Positions 30,330 through 40,116 of a DNA stretch of 64,000 bases are shown here, piece by piece. Below the pieces are notes generated by a model. That model was not told where the DNA came from, did not search any database, and was given only the letters and a program-made list of their open reading frames with translations. The translations under genes and the position numbers were made by a program. The stretch covers positions 58,280-122,279 of the forward strand of contig JAPKZO010000023.1 of NCBI GenBank assembly GCA_026393755.1, given 5' to 3'. Each line of letters opens with the position of its first letter. Within the stretch, counting starts at the first letter, position 1. The stretch comes from Acidobacteriota bacterium. GTDB lineage: Bacteria > Acidobacteriota > Vicinamibacteria > Vicinamibacterales > JAKQTR01.

Positions 30330-31337
30330 TCAGTCAGCCGCTTCGAGGTGGCCGAGACCGAGCTTCTTGATCCGATCACCCAGCGTCGACCGTTTGATAT
30401 TGAGAAGTTCGGCGGCCTTCGACTTGTTCCCGCTGCTGACCTTCAACGCCCAGCTGATCAGATTCGACTCCACCTCTTTCAACCGATCGTCGAGTGAGAT
30501 CGAGGACGGAAGCGTGTGGGTCTCGACGATGGGTTCGTGATCCTCGGCATACTTGTGGAACAGAACGCTCACCGGCACGCATCCGACCCGGACGGTGTCG
30601 CAGGTGCACGTCTGGGCAATCCGTTCGCAGGCGTTCTCGAGTTCGCGCACGTTACCGGGCCACGGGTACCGCATGAACGCCAGATGAACGGCCGGCGCAA
30701 CCGCCCGCGCTTCTTCGCTCCGCTCCCTGAAGTACCGCTTGATGAAGTGGTCCATCAGGATGGGGATGTCTTCGCGACGTTCGCGCAACGGCGGCAGATT
30801 GATCGGGATCACGTTCAGGCGATAGAAGAGGTCGTCGCGAAACTTCCCGTCGCCCACCAGCTGCTTGAGATCGCGCTTGCTGCCCGTGATCACGCGAACG
30901 TCGATCGGGATCGTCCTGGATCCGCCCAGCCGCTCGATGGTCCGATTCTGGAGCACGCGCAGCAGTTTGACCTGCATCGACATGGGCACATCGTCGATGT
31001 CGTCGAGGAAGATCGTCCCGCCCTGCGCCAGTTCGAATCGACCCGGCCGATCCTTGATCGCGCCGGTGAATGCCCCGCGTTCGTGTCCGAACAACTCCGA
31101 CTCGATGAGCGTTTCCGAGAGGATCGCGCAACTGACCGGCACAAACGGCCTGTGGCGCCGCGAACTCGACTGGTGGATCAAGTTCGCGACCATTTCCTTG
31201 CCGGTGCCGGTCTCGCCGGTCACCAGCACGCTGCTGTCGCTGTCGGCGATGACGCGCACGAAATCGAACACCGCCCGCATGCGGGCGCTTCGGCCCACGA
31301 CAACCTGGTCGATGGTGAAAGGGGCGGAGGCAGTCAT
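30330..31337 (-). CDS. Sigma-54-dependent transcriptional activator without receiver domain
   Basis: A 335-residue AAA+ enhancer-binding protein. Motifs in order: Walker A GETGTGKE, sigma-54 contact loop GAFTGA, Walker B region GGTIFLDDIDD (usually GGTLFLDEI, so Asp replaces Glu), FRDDLFYRLNVIPI, LPPLRERREDIPIL and YPWPGNVRELEN. The C-terminus is a Fis-type helix-turn-helix (GNKSKAAELLNIKRSTLGDRI). Only about 14 residues precede the AAA+ domain, so it has no sensor domain, as in PspF. It stands alone between the acetyltransferase-like gene and the pectin cluster; its targets are unknown. Confidence 0.92.
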   Translation of the reverse strand: MTASAPFTIDQVVVGRSARMRAVFDFVRVIADSDSSVLVTGETGTGKEMVANLIHQSSSRRHRPFVPVSCAILSETLIESELFGHERGAFTGAIKDRPGRFELAQGGTIFLDDIDDVPMSMQVKLLRVLQNRTIERLGGSRTIPIDVRVITGSKRDLKQLVGDGKFRDDLFYRLNVIPINLPPLRERREDIPILMDHFIKRYFRERSEEARAVAPAVHLAFMRYPWPGNVRELENACERIAQTCTCDTVRVGCVPVSVLFHKYAEDHEPIVETHTLPSSISLDDRLKEVESNLISWALKVSSGNKSKAAELLNIKRSTLGDRIKKLGLGHLEAAD

Positions 31338-31501
31338 GTGATCGGATATCTATGAATACGGTGAAGTACGATTTTAGCAGATGTCCAGATAGTATACTAA
31401 CGTTCAGGAATTCCGGTGCCGGGCTTGGCTGAAGTCGCACTCGTCGAGCGTCGTGATCCAGCGGTAGACTCGACCCGTGCAGTCCCGACAGGTGGAGAAA
31501 C

Positions 31502-33142
31502 CTAGGGCAGGGCGCGGTACTTGAAGTTGCGGAACCGCACCTCGCCCGAGCCCGCCGCGTAGATCGCGGGCCGCAGGCTCAGAAACTCGTACGCGACGTT
31601 GTGGTGGTACCCCGACAGTTCCATCCCGCGGTCGTAGCGTTCCCACCGCTGCCCGTCGACGCTGAACTGCATCGTCACGATGTGGCGGTCGTTGCGGAGA
31701 CGGATGAAGAGGTGGCGTCCTATGTGGGACGGCTTCCCCTGCTGGCGATCAAGCCCGTAGCTGTGCATGAAGAAGTTCTTGGCCGAGAATCCGAGGCCCG
31801 CGTACAGGCGGCTGCTGTAGAACAGGAGCAGCCCGGCCGTCGCCTCCTGGTCAATGTCGATCTCGACCTCGATCTCGTAGGCATGGTCGCCGGTGACGAA
31901 CGACAGCGGCGAGCAATCCGCCGGTGACTTGCCCTTCGCCTTCAGCACCAGGCTGTCATTTTCGTACCGGTAGCGCTGCCGATCCGTGTCGGTCCCCTTA
32001 TAGAAGCTCCATTGCACTCCCATCCGGTCCGTCGAGAAGTCGTCGGTGAAGGCGAAGCCATGCGGGCCGGCTGAACCGGCAGGCTTCGCGATCGGTTTCG
32101 AGGCGTCGAACCCGAGCGTGCGGAACCAGCCGTCGTCGGTCCACTCGATCGGCTCGAGCAGCGTTTGCCGGCCGAGGGTGTAGAACCCGTTTTCGTACGC
32201 GTGATACACGATGTACCAGCGTCCGTCCGGGGCTTCGACCAGCGTGCCGTGCCCCTTGGACCACCAGCGCTCGGTCGCGGACTGTGTCCGGATGATCGGG
32301 TTGAACGGCGAGTTCTCCCAGGGGCCGTCGATCGACTTCGAACGGGCGGAGACGATCATGTGGCCCGTCGGGGGTCCGGCCGTGCCGCCCTCGGCGAGCA
32401 CCATGTGGTAGTAGTCGCCCTTCTTGATGATCTTGGGGCCCTCTTGCGAAAACCCCTCGACCACCCAGTCTTCGGGGTACTTCCAGCCGTCATAGATCTT
32501 CTTCGCCTCTCCCGTCACCGACAGCCCATCGTCGGCGAGCGGCGCGAGATATCCTGCGCTCAGGAATAGATAACGCTTGCCGTCGGGACCGACCGCGTGC
32601 CCGGGGTCGATGCGCCCGATCCTGAGGTCGATCGGCTTGCTCCAGGGTCCGCGGATATCGTCGGCCCAGACCACGTAGTTCGACCGGTAGGGCCCGACGC
32701 CGGGGAAGTAGATGTAGTAGCGGTTCTTGTGCTTCACCAGGTCTGGCGCCCAGACCGAACCGACGTTGGTGAAGAGGGCCGGACCGATCGGCTTCCAGTT
32801 CACGAGGTCGCGTGAGTGCCAAATGACCAGACCCGGGTAGGCATCGAACGACGAGAACGTCATGTAGTAGTCGCTGCCGTCCTTCAGGATCGACGGATCT
32901 GGATGATCTCCCGCCACGATCGGGTTGAGAAACGTGCCGTTGCCGAGATCCGCCTTGCGTTGCCCCTCGACACCACGCGCCCAGGTCTGTTCAGCTGATG
33001 GCCGTTGGAGCAGCGTCGCGGGCGGCGACTGAGCAACGCCACGAACGAGAAGCGAGCTCGAGACCGCCACCAGCGCAAGCGCGGTCAGCACGCGTCGCGC
33101 CACGATCCGTCCGCTTACGGCTGCAGCCATCCGTGCGATCAC
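31502..33142 (-). CDS. Glycoside hydrolase family 43 enzyme
   Basis: A 546-residue secreted enzyme, probably arabinan- or xylan-side-chain active. The five-bladed propeller motifs are visible: NPIVAGDHPDPSILK (catalytic base Asp), VWAPDLVKH, and VVEGFSQEGPKIIKKGDYY, which should hold the acid Glu. A C-terminal beta-sandwich (about residues 350-546; FTDDFSTDRMGVQWSFYKG onward) is typical of GH43 accessory domains. A signal peptide ends around VRGVAQS. The start GTG 33142 overlaps the previous stop as GTGA; ATG 33130 is the alternative. It is the last gene of the pectin cluster, where arabinan side chains would be the target. Confidence 0.9.
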   Translation of the reverse strand: MIARMAAAVSGRIVARRVLTALALVAVSSSLLVRGVAQSPPATLLQRPSAEQTWARGVEGQRKADLGNGTFLNPIVAGDHPDPSILKDGSDYYMTFSSFDAYPGLVIWHSRDLVNWKPIGPALFTNVGSVWAPDLVKHKNRYYIYFPGVGPYRSNYVVWADDIRGPWSKPIDLRIGRIDPGHAVGPDGKRYLFLSAGYLAPLADDGLSVTGEAKKIYDGWKYPEDWVVEGFSQEGPKIIKKGDYYHMVLAEGGTAGPPTGHMIVSARSKSIDGPWENSPFNPIIRTQSATERWWSKGHGTLVEAPDGRWYIVYHAYENGFYTLGRQTLLEPIEWTDDGWFRTLGFDASKPIAKPAGSAGPHGFAFTDDFSTDRMGVQWSFYKGTDTDRQRYRYENDSLVLKAKGKSPADCSPLSFVTGDHAYEIEVEIDIDQEATAGLLLFYSSRLYAGLGFSAKNFFMHSYGLDRQQGKPSHIGRHLFIRLRNDRHIVTMQFSVDGQRWERYDRGMELSGYHHNVAYEFLSLRPAIYAAGSGEVRFRNFKYRALP

Positions 33143-33855
33143 CGAGAGGCCCTGAGGAGCTCTTCGGGTGGGAGAGCAGCCGGTGTGATACGTATGAGGC
33201 GGATTCGGCCCTTGAACCATGACACGAGATTCTGGCGAACTCCAACTGACGTGCGCCCGGGGCCGAGGGGTTTGAATGCGACGGCGCCAGAGCCCTGGCG
33301 GACTCGGTCCACGTAGTGGGCCATGGTCTGCCCATCGAAGCTCAGCGCGGCAGCGTGCCAACTGGCAGACCGATGGGTCATCGCGCGATCAATAAGTGTG
33401 AGCGATGCGTCATCGTGGCGAAGGAACGAGTCGAGACACCACACCGCGCCAGGAAGCAGTCGCAGCTCGATCAGGGCTCGGTTGCCGGTGCCCGTCTCTT
33501 CAATATGAACGAAGCGCTGCTCGTCGCCGCCGTCCGCCGCGGGCGAGAAGACCACTTCGATCGTGAAGCGTTCGAGGCCAGCCAGCGGGTTGTTCTCCAC
33601 GACCACGCCGTCGCTCGCGCCGTTGAACTCGATGGCCTTGCCATCGGGCGTCTCGACCACTCGAGGCGAGCCGACCACGGTGACCCGCTGACCGCCGATC
33701 GTCACGAGACTGTCAACAGACCAGACGACAGGAGCGCTCTTCATATGAAGCCTCCCAACCTGCGCCATGGGGCACACTGCCCCGCCCCATCCGAGCCACA
33801 TTGCAGTGATTGCGGCCCATGCCATGCGACGCGCGATTCCCCCCATGTCCTTCAC
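33139..33855 (-). CDS. Secreted LamG/concanavalin A-like domain protein
   Basis: A 238-residue exported protein with a hydrophobic N-terminus (WAAITAMWLGWGGAVCPMA) and a single LamG-type jelly-roll: AIEFNGASDGVVVENNPLAG, FTIEVVFSPAADGG, and FKGRIRLIRITPAALPPEEL at the end. No catalytic residues are recognised, so it probably binds carbohydrate. GTG 33855 overlaps the previous stop (GTGA), and its own stop overlaps the next start the same way; ATG 33846 is an alternative. Conserved pairing with the pectate lyase and GH43 genes suggests a polysaccharide-binding accessory role. Confidence 0.8.
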   Translation of the reverse strand: MKDMGGIARRMAWAAITAMWLGWGGAVCPMAQVGRLHMKSAPVVWSVDSLVTIGGQRVTVVGSPRVVETPDGKAIEFNGASDGVVVENNPLAGLERFTIEVVFSPAADGGDEQRFVHIEETGTGNRALIELRLLPGAVWCLDSFLRHDDASLTLIDRAMTHRSASWHAAALSFDGQTMAHYVDRVRQGSGAVAFKPLGPGRTSVGVRQNLVSWFKGRIRLIRITPAALPPEELLRASR

Positions 33856-35444
33856 TTCGCGCCGTTCAGCGAGCGAATGAGTACGCTCATGTTTCGCACG
33901 TACGCGGCTGTCGAGATCCCCACGATCTTGTCGTCGGGAAATGGCGAAGTGTCGGTTTCGTCCCCGACGTGTGTCCTGGAAAAGTCGCCCGGGGCCGCGG
34001 TCGTGGACCCTCTACCCCGATACGGGTGACTGTTTGTCCCCAGCGGAACCAGCCAGTAGCCCTCGGCGTTCAGGCTCGTGATAACTGACTCCGGCGTCGC
34101 GCTCGTGCGCTGGTCTACAGCGAAGTATCTCGCCAGCGGGCGCAGCCCTGCACCAGGGCGGAGAGGCGAGTCCTTGGTCGCCTCCGCGGGCGGGAGCTTC
34201 CTCGCTGCGGCGTACTGCGTCCTCAGTCCCGCGATGTCGATGCGCCGGAACGAGCTGTAGTGCGCGAGCGTGTTCGCCGAGTTGCCGTCCACATAGTACC
34301 GGCCGTTCTCGATGTTCGATCCCTCGCGGTGCACGAAGAGCGGCTTGTTCGTGCCGATCTCGATGAAGGTCGGATGCGTGCGGCCCTGCGGCGCCACGCC
34401 TGGCGGCAGGGTCAGACGCTCGAGCCAGTCAATCGCCTCAGGGATGCGCGCCAGGAACTTCGTTTCACCGGTCAGCCTGTAGAACTGAATGAGCAACTCG
34501 AGATTCCGCGCCGTCGTGTGCGTGACAAGTGCGTCCGGCTCGTAGGTACGGGCGCCAACCGGCTTCAGATCCGGGGTGTACTGCAATCCCCAGCCGGGCT
34601 GCGGCTGTCCCTGCTGGGTGACGAGAAATGCGTTCATGCCGCGGATGATCGGATCGAGAAGGCGCGGGTCGCCAAGCGCCTGGTAACACATCACGAGAAA
34701 ATCGATATTCTCCGCCGCCACATCGTCATTGAACGTGAGGTAGGAAGTGTAGTCCGGCTTGCCATGGTGCGCGAATTCCGACTTGAGCGGATACCGCTGG
34801 GGCCACGCGCCAATGGGGTACTGGCTGTCGAGCACGAATTGTATGGCACGGTCGAGCGCCGGCCTGTAGGCTGGATTCCGTTTCTCGGTATACAGACGCA
34901 GCAGAAACTTCGAGGCCTCGGCCGTTCCCGCGTCGTCGAATGTCGCGTTGCCCCAGTAGTGCTGGAACTCTTCGAGCCGCCAGCCGTTGTGCCCGATCGT
35001 GTCGTACCAGTCGCGCAACGAACGGTCACCGGCAAAGTCCACCAGGTAGTTCCAACCACCCGCCGGATGCTGGCCCCAGATGAGCGCGCCCGCGACCTTC
35101 TCGGCGCACTGATAGTAGTACTCGTCTCCCGTGGCGTGATACGCGTCGAGAAACAGGTGGCCCATTGTCGGCGTGCCCGGCGGCTGGATCCAGATCTGCG
35201 TGTCGCGAGCTTCGAGTTCCCCCCAGCGCCGCGACATGTCGGGCAGGTAGGACCAGACATAACCGCCTTTGGTGCTGACCTTCTCGACCATGAAGACCGT
35301 CGCGCGCTTCATCGCGTCGAGAATCTGGGAGCGGCCCGACTGCTGTGCGCGGTCCGTCCCGGCGCCCAGAAGGATCATGACTGCGACGGCCAGCACGAGA
35401 ACCGGTCTGGCCGCCGGGCGGGAACATGGGTGGTCGATCCTCAC
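33852..35444 (-). CDS. pelA: Pectate lyase, family PL10
   Basis: A 530-residue secreted pectate lyase that should cleave polygalacturonate by beta-elimination, giving 4,5-unsaturated products. PL10 blocks include GGYVWSYLPDMSRRWGE, TPTMGHLFLDAYHATGDEYY, WNYLVDFAG, GWRLEEFQHYWGNATFDD and YPIGAWPQRYPL. A signal peptide (LVLAVAVMILLGAGTDRAQ) follows GTG 35444. That start has GGAGGA about 6 nt upstream and overlaps the previous stop as GTGA; the longer open frame (GTG 35462) lacks a ribosome-binding site. The symbol pelA follows common naming for this family. Confidence 0.92.
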   Translation of the reverse strand: MRIDHPCSRPAARPVLVLAVAVMILLGAGTDRAQQSGRSQILDAMKRATVFMVEKVSTKGGYVWSYLPDMSRRWGELEARDTQIWIQPPGTPTMGHLFLDAYHATGDEYYYQCAEKVAGALIWGQHPAGGWNYLVDFAGDRSLRDWYDTIGHNGWRLEEFQHYWGNATFDDAGTAEASKFLLRLYTEKRNPAYRPALDRAIQFVLDSQYPIGAWPQRYPLKSEFAHHGKPDYTSYLTFNDDVAAENIDFLVMCYQALGDPRLLDPIIRGMNAFLVTQQGQPQPGWGLQYTPDLKPVGARTYEPDALVTHTTARNLELLIQFYRLTGETKFLARIPEAIDWLERLTLPPGVAPQGRTHPTFIEIGTNKPLFVHREGSNIENGRYYVDGNSANTLAHYSSFRRIDIAGLRTQYAAARKLPPAEATKDSPLRPGAGLRPLARYFAVDQRTSATPESVITSLNAEGYWLVPLGTNSHPYRGRGSTTAAPGDFSRTHVGDETDTSPFPDDKIVGISTAAYVRNMSVLIRSLNGAK

Positions 35445-38400
35445 TGCGTTCCTCCATTCCACAGGTGCACTGGGCTGTGAGTCTTCAAGTGCGCCGCGAG
35501 GCCACTGCCGCCCAGCGCCCGAATGCCCTTCGCGACTTGCTCGGCGCTCGCCTGCGCGCCCGCGCCGTTCGTGTGCGTGTCGTCGCCCGCCGTAAAGTAG
35601 CGCGACGACACTGTCACGGACCCGAGCGCCGTATAACTGGCCGCGAGTGTCTCGTTGAGATCGAGGACGCCCACGCCTTCCTCGCCGGCGATCCTCCGCA
35701 CGAGCGCCGCGTGCTCGGCCATCACGTTGTTGAACCGCCCGTCTTCCAGCCAGTAGTTGCGTGGCACGGGTGTGCAGAGGATGACCGTCGCGCCCCTGGC
35801 CCGCACGTCCCGAACGTACTGGCGGAGGTAGTGGCCGAAGGTCGAAACCACGACCGGTCGTCCGGTCGAATCCGCATAGACCCGCTCGCGCTCCTCGCCG
35901 CTACCTGCGAGCGTGCCCCGGTCCGTGGTGATCTCGCTCTGATCGTTGTGACCGAATTGGATCAGTACGAAATCGCCCGTCTTCATCTGATCGAGGACCC
36001 GGGCCCACCGGCCCTCTTCGAGGAAGGAGCGGGTGCTGCGGCCGCCCATGGCCCAGTTGAGCACCTGGATCCCGCGCTCATCGAAGTACGGCGCGATAAA
36101 GTCTCCCCATCCGTCGCCCGCTCCATGGTTCTTCACGGTGGAGTCGCCCACGATGAAGAGCGTCGGAAGGGCCGGGGCGCGGAGCGCCGGGTCCGAGCGC
36201 GGCCGCTCTTTGACGGCCGGCTCCGGCGGCGGGCGCGGCAGGCGCACGCGGTTGTTCATCTGCGTGATCTCGGGCACGCTCGCGTCGGTCTCGATCGTGA
36301 CGGTTGCGCGATCGAGATTGGCGTCGGCAGGCAAGGACAGGCTCACGAGGGAGGTGATCGGCTTCATGTCTGAGGGGGCCTTGATGGCGGGCACCCGGCC
36401 GCGCGCGAGTTCGGCACCGAAGCGATTCCGAACGACCACGCGCGAAGGCGGAGCTGTTACGGCGCCCAGGCTGTGAACGGTCACGCTCATTCGCCGACCG
36501 GACGTCTGGACGTCCTTCTCGCCGATGCCCAGATCGGGACGCATCCAGTACGGCACACCCTTCTTCACGAGTTCGAACTCCAGTACCGTCGCCACTCCAG
36601 GCGCAAGGCTCACTTCGAGTTCGCCGGACCGTTCCCATTCGATCGCTCGCGGGGTGGCGTCGCCCCCTGGCAGCGCGTCAGGGTTCGGCCCAGTCGCCTG
36701 GGTCAGCTTCCATGATCCGGGCTCGATGTCCCAGCCCCGCATGCGCGCGATCACCGGCGCGGCACCGAGGTTCCAGGCCACCACGCGCACGTGCGTCGGC
36801 GTGGCATCCGGCACGAGAACGGCCACGCGCTCCTCATCGCGCGGGCCTGAAAACGTCCACGAGATCGCCTGACCTGGCTCGTACGCATTGCGGGTCAATG
36901 CCACGCCGCCAAGCCGGGCACGCTGCAACTCGGAGTGGTTGATCGCCGATCGATCCGTCCAAAGACTCCCCTGCGTGTTGATGTACTCGCGCGCGGCTGC
37001 CGCCTGGATTTGATCTTCGTAGAGCGATTCGAGCCAGCGGCGGTCGCCGGTGACTTGCCAGGCCAGGTGCTGAATCGACGGATCTGCGGCGGTCTTTGCC
37101 GCCGCCACGATCTGCGGTCCCATCGACTGACGCAGCGATAACAGGTCGAGGGCGTTGGCTGCGATGCCCGGCAAGCCCCGGATGCCGGCGTCGAGCATCG
37201 GGGCGAGGTACTTGCGGTCACCGGTCCAGCGGTAGACGGCCCACAGCAGCGGCCATGTGCGGTCAGAGCTGGCGGCCTCCTGATCTTCGTCGGTCTCGAA
37301 GCGCACCGCGGCCCGCAGTGCCCGGCCGCCCTGTCCATCGGGCTTGTAATGGGCCAGCAATCCGTCAGCCAGTTCGACAAGCCATCTCTTCGCTCGCGGC
37401 GCACCGTTGTAGTCCACGAGCGCAATCGCCGGATGCAGGATCAGGTACGACGAGGGCTTGGACCAACCCCATACGCCGTCGGTAGCCACGCGCGTGCCGC
37501 TGAAGTACGACGAGGTGATGTGACGGTGTCCGGCCGCATTGACCGCGGTGATCCGTTCCTCGATCGCGCGGGCCGTTTCCATCGCCCGCTCGAGACTCTC
37601 AGGACCGCCGAAGTCGAGCAGGAGCGCCTGCCCAAGCACCTGAATGCCCTCCTCGTAACTGTGGAGCTCGTCGGTCTGGATCGTGGACAGGCCGCTGGTG
37701 AACATCCCCTGGCGGTAGAACGCGTCGAGCTCGCGCAGGAGCGATGCGCGTATCCGCTCCGGCGCCACTCCCATCATCGCCGTGCCCGGCCACCAGTTCG
37801 TCAGGTCACCATCGTCGGACAAGCCGCCGCCGAACTCCCCGTTCGCGAGCTGACGGTGATCGATGAACCAGTTGACAAACCTCTTCACGTACCTCAGGTA
37901 CTCGACCTGACGGGCAGCCCAGCGCGGCGTGCCTGTCGGCGTCGGCGACAACGGGATCTCGGGGCGTGGCTGCTCGCGGTTGTACTCGTACCAGTACTCG
38001 CGCCCGCGCGGGTTCTCGGGGTCGACCGCCAACAGATCGGTCAGATCCGTCTCGAAACGGGTGTAGAGCGACAGTCGGCGCGTGTTGGGCCGCTCTTCGA
38101 TGATGTGCGCGAAGTTGTCGCGGACCTGGGTGAAGCGGTCGAGCACGTGCTCGACCTTCGCCTCCTTCGCGGGCTTGAAGATCAGCCGGACTTCGGCGCC
38201 TTCGAGCGCCGCGGGCCCGAAGTCGCCGCCGGCCGCCGCAATCGTCAGGTACAAGCCCGCACCGCGGGGCAGGATGCGATCCCGCAGATCCAGCCACAGC
38301 GTGTGGGCCTCGCCAGGCTTCACCGAAAAGCTGAAGTCGAGCATCGAACGCAGCGGCCACAGCGGGTCTCTCACCGAGATATTGATCGGGAACAGCTCCC

Positions 38401-40078
38401 CGTGTGTGGGCAAGACGTTCAAGGGCGGCAGATCGATGGCGATGCCGTCGAGGCCACCATCCAGGTTTGTCCACGTGTACGAGTTGTTCCCGCGCCAGGC
38501 CCCGAACGATGCGTCCCTGAAATCCGACGGGATGAGGATGTGCACGATGGGCAGACCTGCCGGCTGCGGCCCCCGACTGATCCGCGGCACACCCGACCCT
38601 GCCGGCAGGCCCACCATCGTCGTGCGCGCGTCCGTCGGGTAGCGTCCGTTGATGAACGTCAGGGCCTCCTGCACGCTCGGGTACCGAGGCTCGGCCCGGG
38701 CCGTAAGCCGGTAGCTCAGAACGGCGGTCCCTTCGGGCTCATTCCCGGCCGTCACGTAGTAGGCGGCGAACTCGCCAATGGGCGTCTCTCGCTCGACGTT
38801 TGTGAATCGTATCTGCTTGCCTGTCACCGGCCGCTCCAGCAGGTGGAACGTGCGTTCCTGCCCTTTCGGCCGCTCGAAGAGCGGCGTCACCTCGACCGGG
38901 CGCCCGGCGGGCAGGGGGGCCGTCGGGTCCGGAGGCATGACGCCCGAGGGCACGAGCGTGAAGGGTCCGAACGCCGCACCGCTAATCTCGAGGTGGTTCC
39001 AAGGCTCGTCCGGCATCACAAATTGCACGGACTCACCAGAGACCGAGTAGCAGTCCCAGTCGGGCAGCTGGAAGTAGTCGTTGCGGCCGGGCAGGCGCGA
39101 GCGATTGTAGACGCCCGGCCAAGTCGTCTCACGGATGCCATCCGTGCCCTTCCACCACCAGCGCTTCACGTCGTAGACGTCGTGGATCTCGACCTTCCTG
39201 ATGCGCACCGCCTTCGTGTCGAGCGGCGGCGGCGGGTCGCCGACGCGGTTCCACCCGTACCGAAACCACCATTCGTCGCGCCACTGCCGCTCGCCGAGCG
39301 TCCGGTTGAGTGGGGGCATGGCGCCAGGGGCGTCGCCGCGCGCGAGAGCCGCGACGTTGTCGTCGCCGATCATCCGGTCGTAGATACGCAGTTCGTCGAT
39401 GTCGCCGCCTCTTACGAAGTTGTACGCACTCTGCACCTGGTAGGGGCTGATGACGCGCGAGTGCGGGCCGAACTGGTCGAGGGCAGCCGAGAAGATGGCC
39501 TGGCCGTCCTGGCTGGCCACCATCTGACCATTGACGTAGAAGCGGATGCCGCGCGTCTCGTCCCACGCGAGCGCGAGGTGCACCCATTGCTTCGGACCGG
39601 GGAACCCGGGCATGGCGTACGACACTCGCGTGCGCGCCAGGCTCGCGTCAGTGACAAAGGCGTCGAAGCCGGGCCTGCCGTTGTAATCGATGCGCATCCA
39701 GGTCATGTCCCAGCTGGAGTGATCGCCGTAGCCGACGCGGAAAACGGGAAACGGCGTCCCGGCAACCACTTCGCGCGAGCGCCAGAAGAACGCCAGCGTG
39801 CCGCGTTCCGCATAGATGTTGCCCGGCGCCCGGTACGAGAAGACCTGCGTGTGTCCGCATTCCAGGCCGGGACCAATCGCGCCATCAGCGACGACCTTGA
39901 CGTCGGTGGCGAAATTAGGCTCGGGATCTCCGCCAGCCGCCCAGTCGGCGGTCAGAGAGTGGCTCGCCGACAGGTAGAAGAGCAGGCCCGGCGCCGGCGA
40001 CTGGGCACCGCCGCCGATTCCGGCCAGGAAGACGAGGATACCGGCCAGCCCGCATCGGCGCAGCCAGACAGCGGTCAT
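35441..40078 (-). CDS. Giant multimodular pectin-active protein: LamG + uncharacterised core + CE12 esterase
   Basis: A 1545-residue secreted protein. A signal peptide ends near GGGAQS. A LamG/pentraxin-type domain spans about residues 30-240 (WVHLALAWDETRGIRFYVNG, GGDIDELRIYDRMIG). The middle (about 240-1290) is unassigned; part of it (about 700-1050) has alternating helices with many Trp/Tyr, like an alpha/alpha-toroid. The C-terminus (about 1300-1545) is an SGNH hydrolase of the rhamnogalacturonan-acetylesterase (CE12) type: GDSTVKNHGAGDGWGD (Ser1313), MGGRS, FGHND and DDTHTNGAGA. ATG 40078 has AGGGAG about 7 nt upstream. Its stop overlaps the PL10 start. It probably deacetylates pectin and may also bind or cleave it. 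Confidence 0.85.
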   Translation of the reverse strand: MTAVWLRRCGLAGILVFLAGIGGGAQSPAPGLLFYLSASHSLTADWAAGGDPEPNFATDVKVVADGAIGPGLECGHTQVFSYRAPGNIYAERGTLAFFWRSREVVAGTPFPVFRVGYGDHSSWDMTWMRIDYNGRPGFDAFVTDASLARTRVSYAMPGFPGPKQWVHLALAWDETRGIRFYVNGQMVASQDGQAIFSAALDQFGPHSRVISPYQVQSAYNFVRGGDIDELRIYDRMIGDDNVAALARGDAPGAMPPLNRTLGERQWRDEWWFRYGWNRVGDPPPPLDTKAVRIRKVEIHDVYDVKRWWWKGTDGIRETTWPGVYNRSRLPGRNDYFQLPDWDCYSVSGESVQFVMPDEPWNHLEISGAAFGPFTLVPSGVMPPDPTAPLPAGRPVEVTPLFERPKGQERTFHLLERPVTGKQIRFTNVERETPIGEFAAYYVTAGNEPEGTAVLSYRLTARAEPRYPSVQEALTFINGRYPTDARTTMVGLPAGSGVPRISRGPQPAGLPIVHILIPSDFRDASFGAWRGNNSYTWTNLDGGLDGIAIDLPPLNVLPTHGELFPINISVRDPLWPLRSMLDFSFSVKPGEAHTLWLDLRDRILPRGAGLYLTIAAAGGDFGPAALEGAEVRLIFKPAKEAKVEHVLDRFTQVRDNFAHIIEERPNTRRLSLYTRFETDLTDLLAVDPENPRGREYWYEYNREQPRPEIPLSPTPTGTPRWAARQVEYLRYVKRFVNWFIDHRQLANGEFGGGLSDDGDLTNWWPGTAMMGVAPERIRASLLRELDAFYRQGMFTSGLSTIQTDELHSYEEGIQVLGQALLLDFGGPESLERAMETARAIEERITAVNAAGHRHITSSYFSGTRVATDGVWGWSKPSSYLILHPAIALVDYNGAPRAKRWLVELADGLLAHYKPDGQGGRALRAAVRFETDEDQEAASSDRTWPLLWAVYRWTGDRKYLAPMLDAGIRGLPGIAANALDLLSLRQSMGPQIVAAAKTAADPSIQHLAWQVTGDRRWLESLYEDQIQAAAAREYINTQGSLWTDRSAINHSELQRARLGGVALTRNAYEPGQAISWTFSGPRDEERVAVLVPDATPTHVRVVAWNLGAAPVIARMRGWDIEPGSWKLTQATGPNPDALPGGDATPRAIEWERSGELEVSLAPGVATVLEFELVKKGVPYWMRPDLGIGEKDVQTSGRRMSVTVHSLGAVTAPPSRVVVRNRFGAELARGRVPAIKAPSDMKPITSLVSLSLPADANLDRATVTIETDASVPEITQMNNRVRLPRPPPEPAVKERPRSDPALRAPALPTLFIVGDSTVKNHGAGDGWGDFIAPYFDERGIQVLNWAMGGRSTRSFLEEGRWARVLDQMKTGDFVLIQFGHNDQSEITTDRGTLAGSGEERERVYADSTGRPVVVSTFGHYLRQYVRDVRARGATVILCTPVPRNYWLEDGRFNNVMAEHAALVRRIAGEEGVGVLDLNETLAASYTALGSVTVSSRYFTAGDDTHTNGAGAQASAEQVAKGIRALGGSGLAAHLKTHSPVHLWNGGTQ

Positions 40079-40116
40079 GACAAGGCTCCCTTCAGCGCGC
40101 CTCCGGCGGGTGCGCC

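Noticed and set aside
30376..31355. Open frames overlapping the sigma-54 activator on both strands
   Set aside because: They are shadows of the activator, whose AAA+ and Fis motifs are all in one frame.
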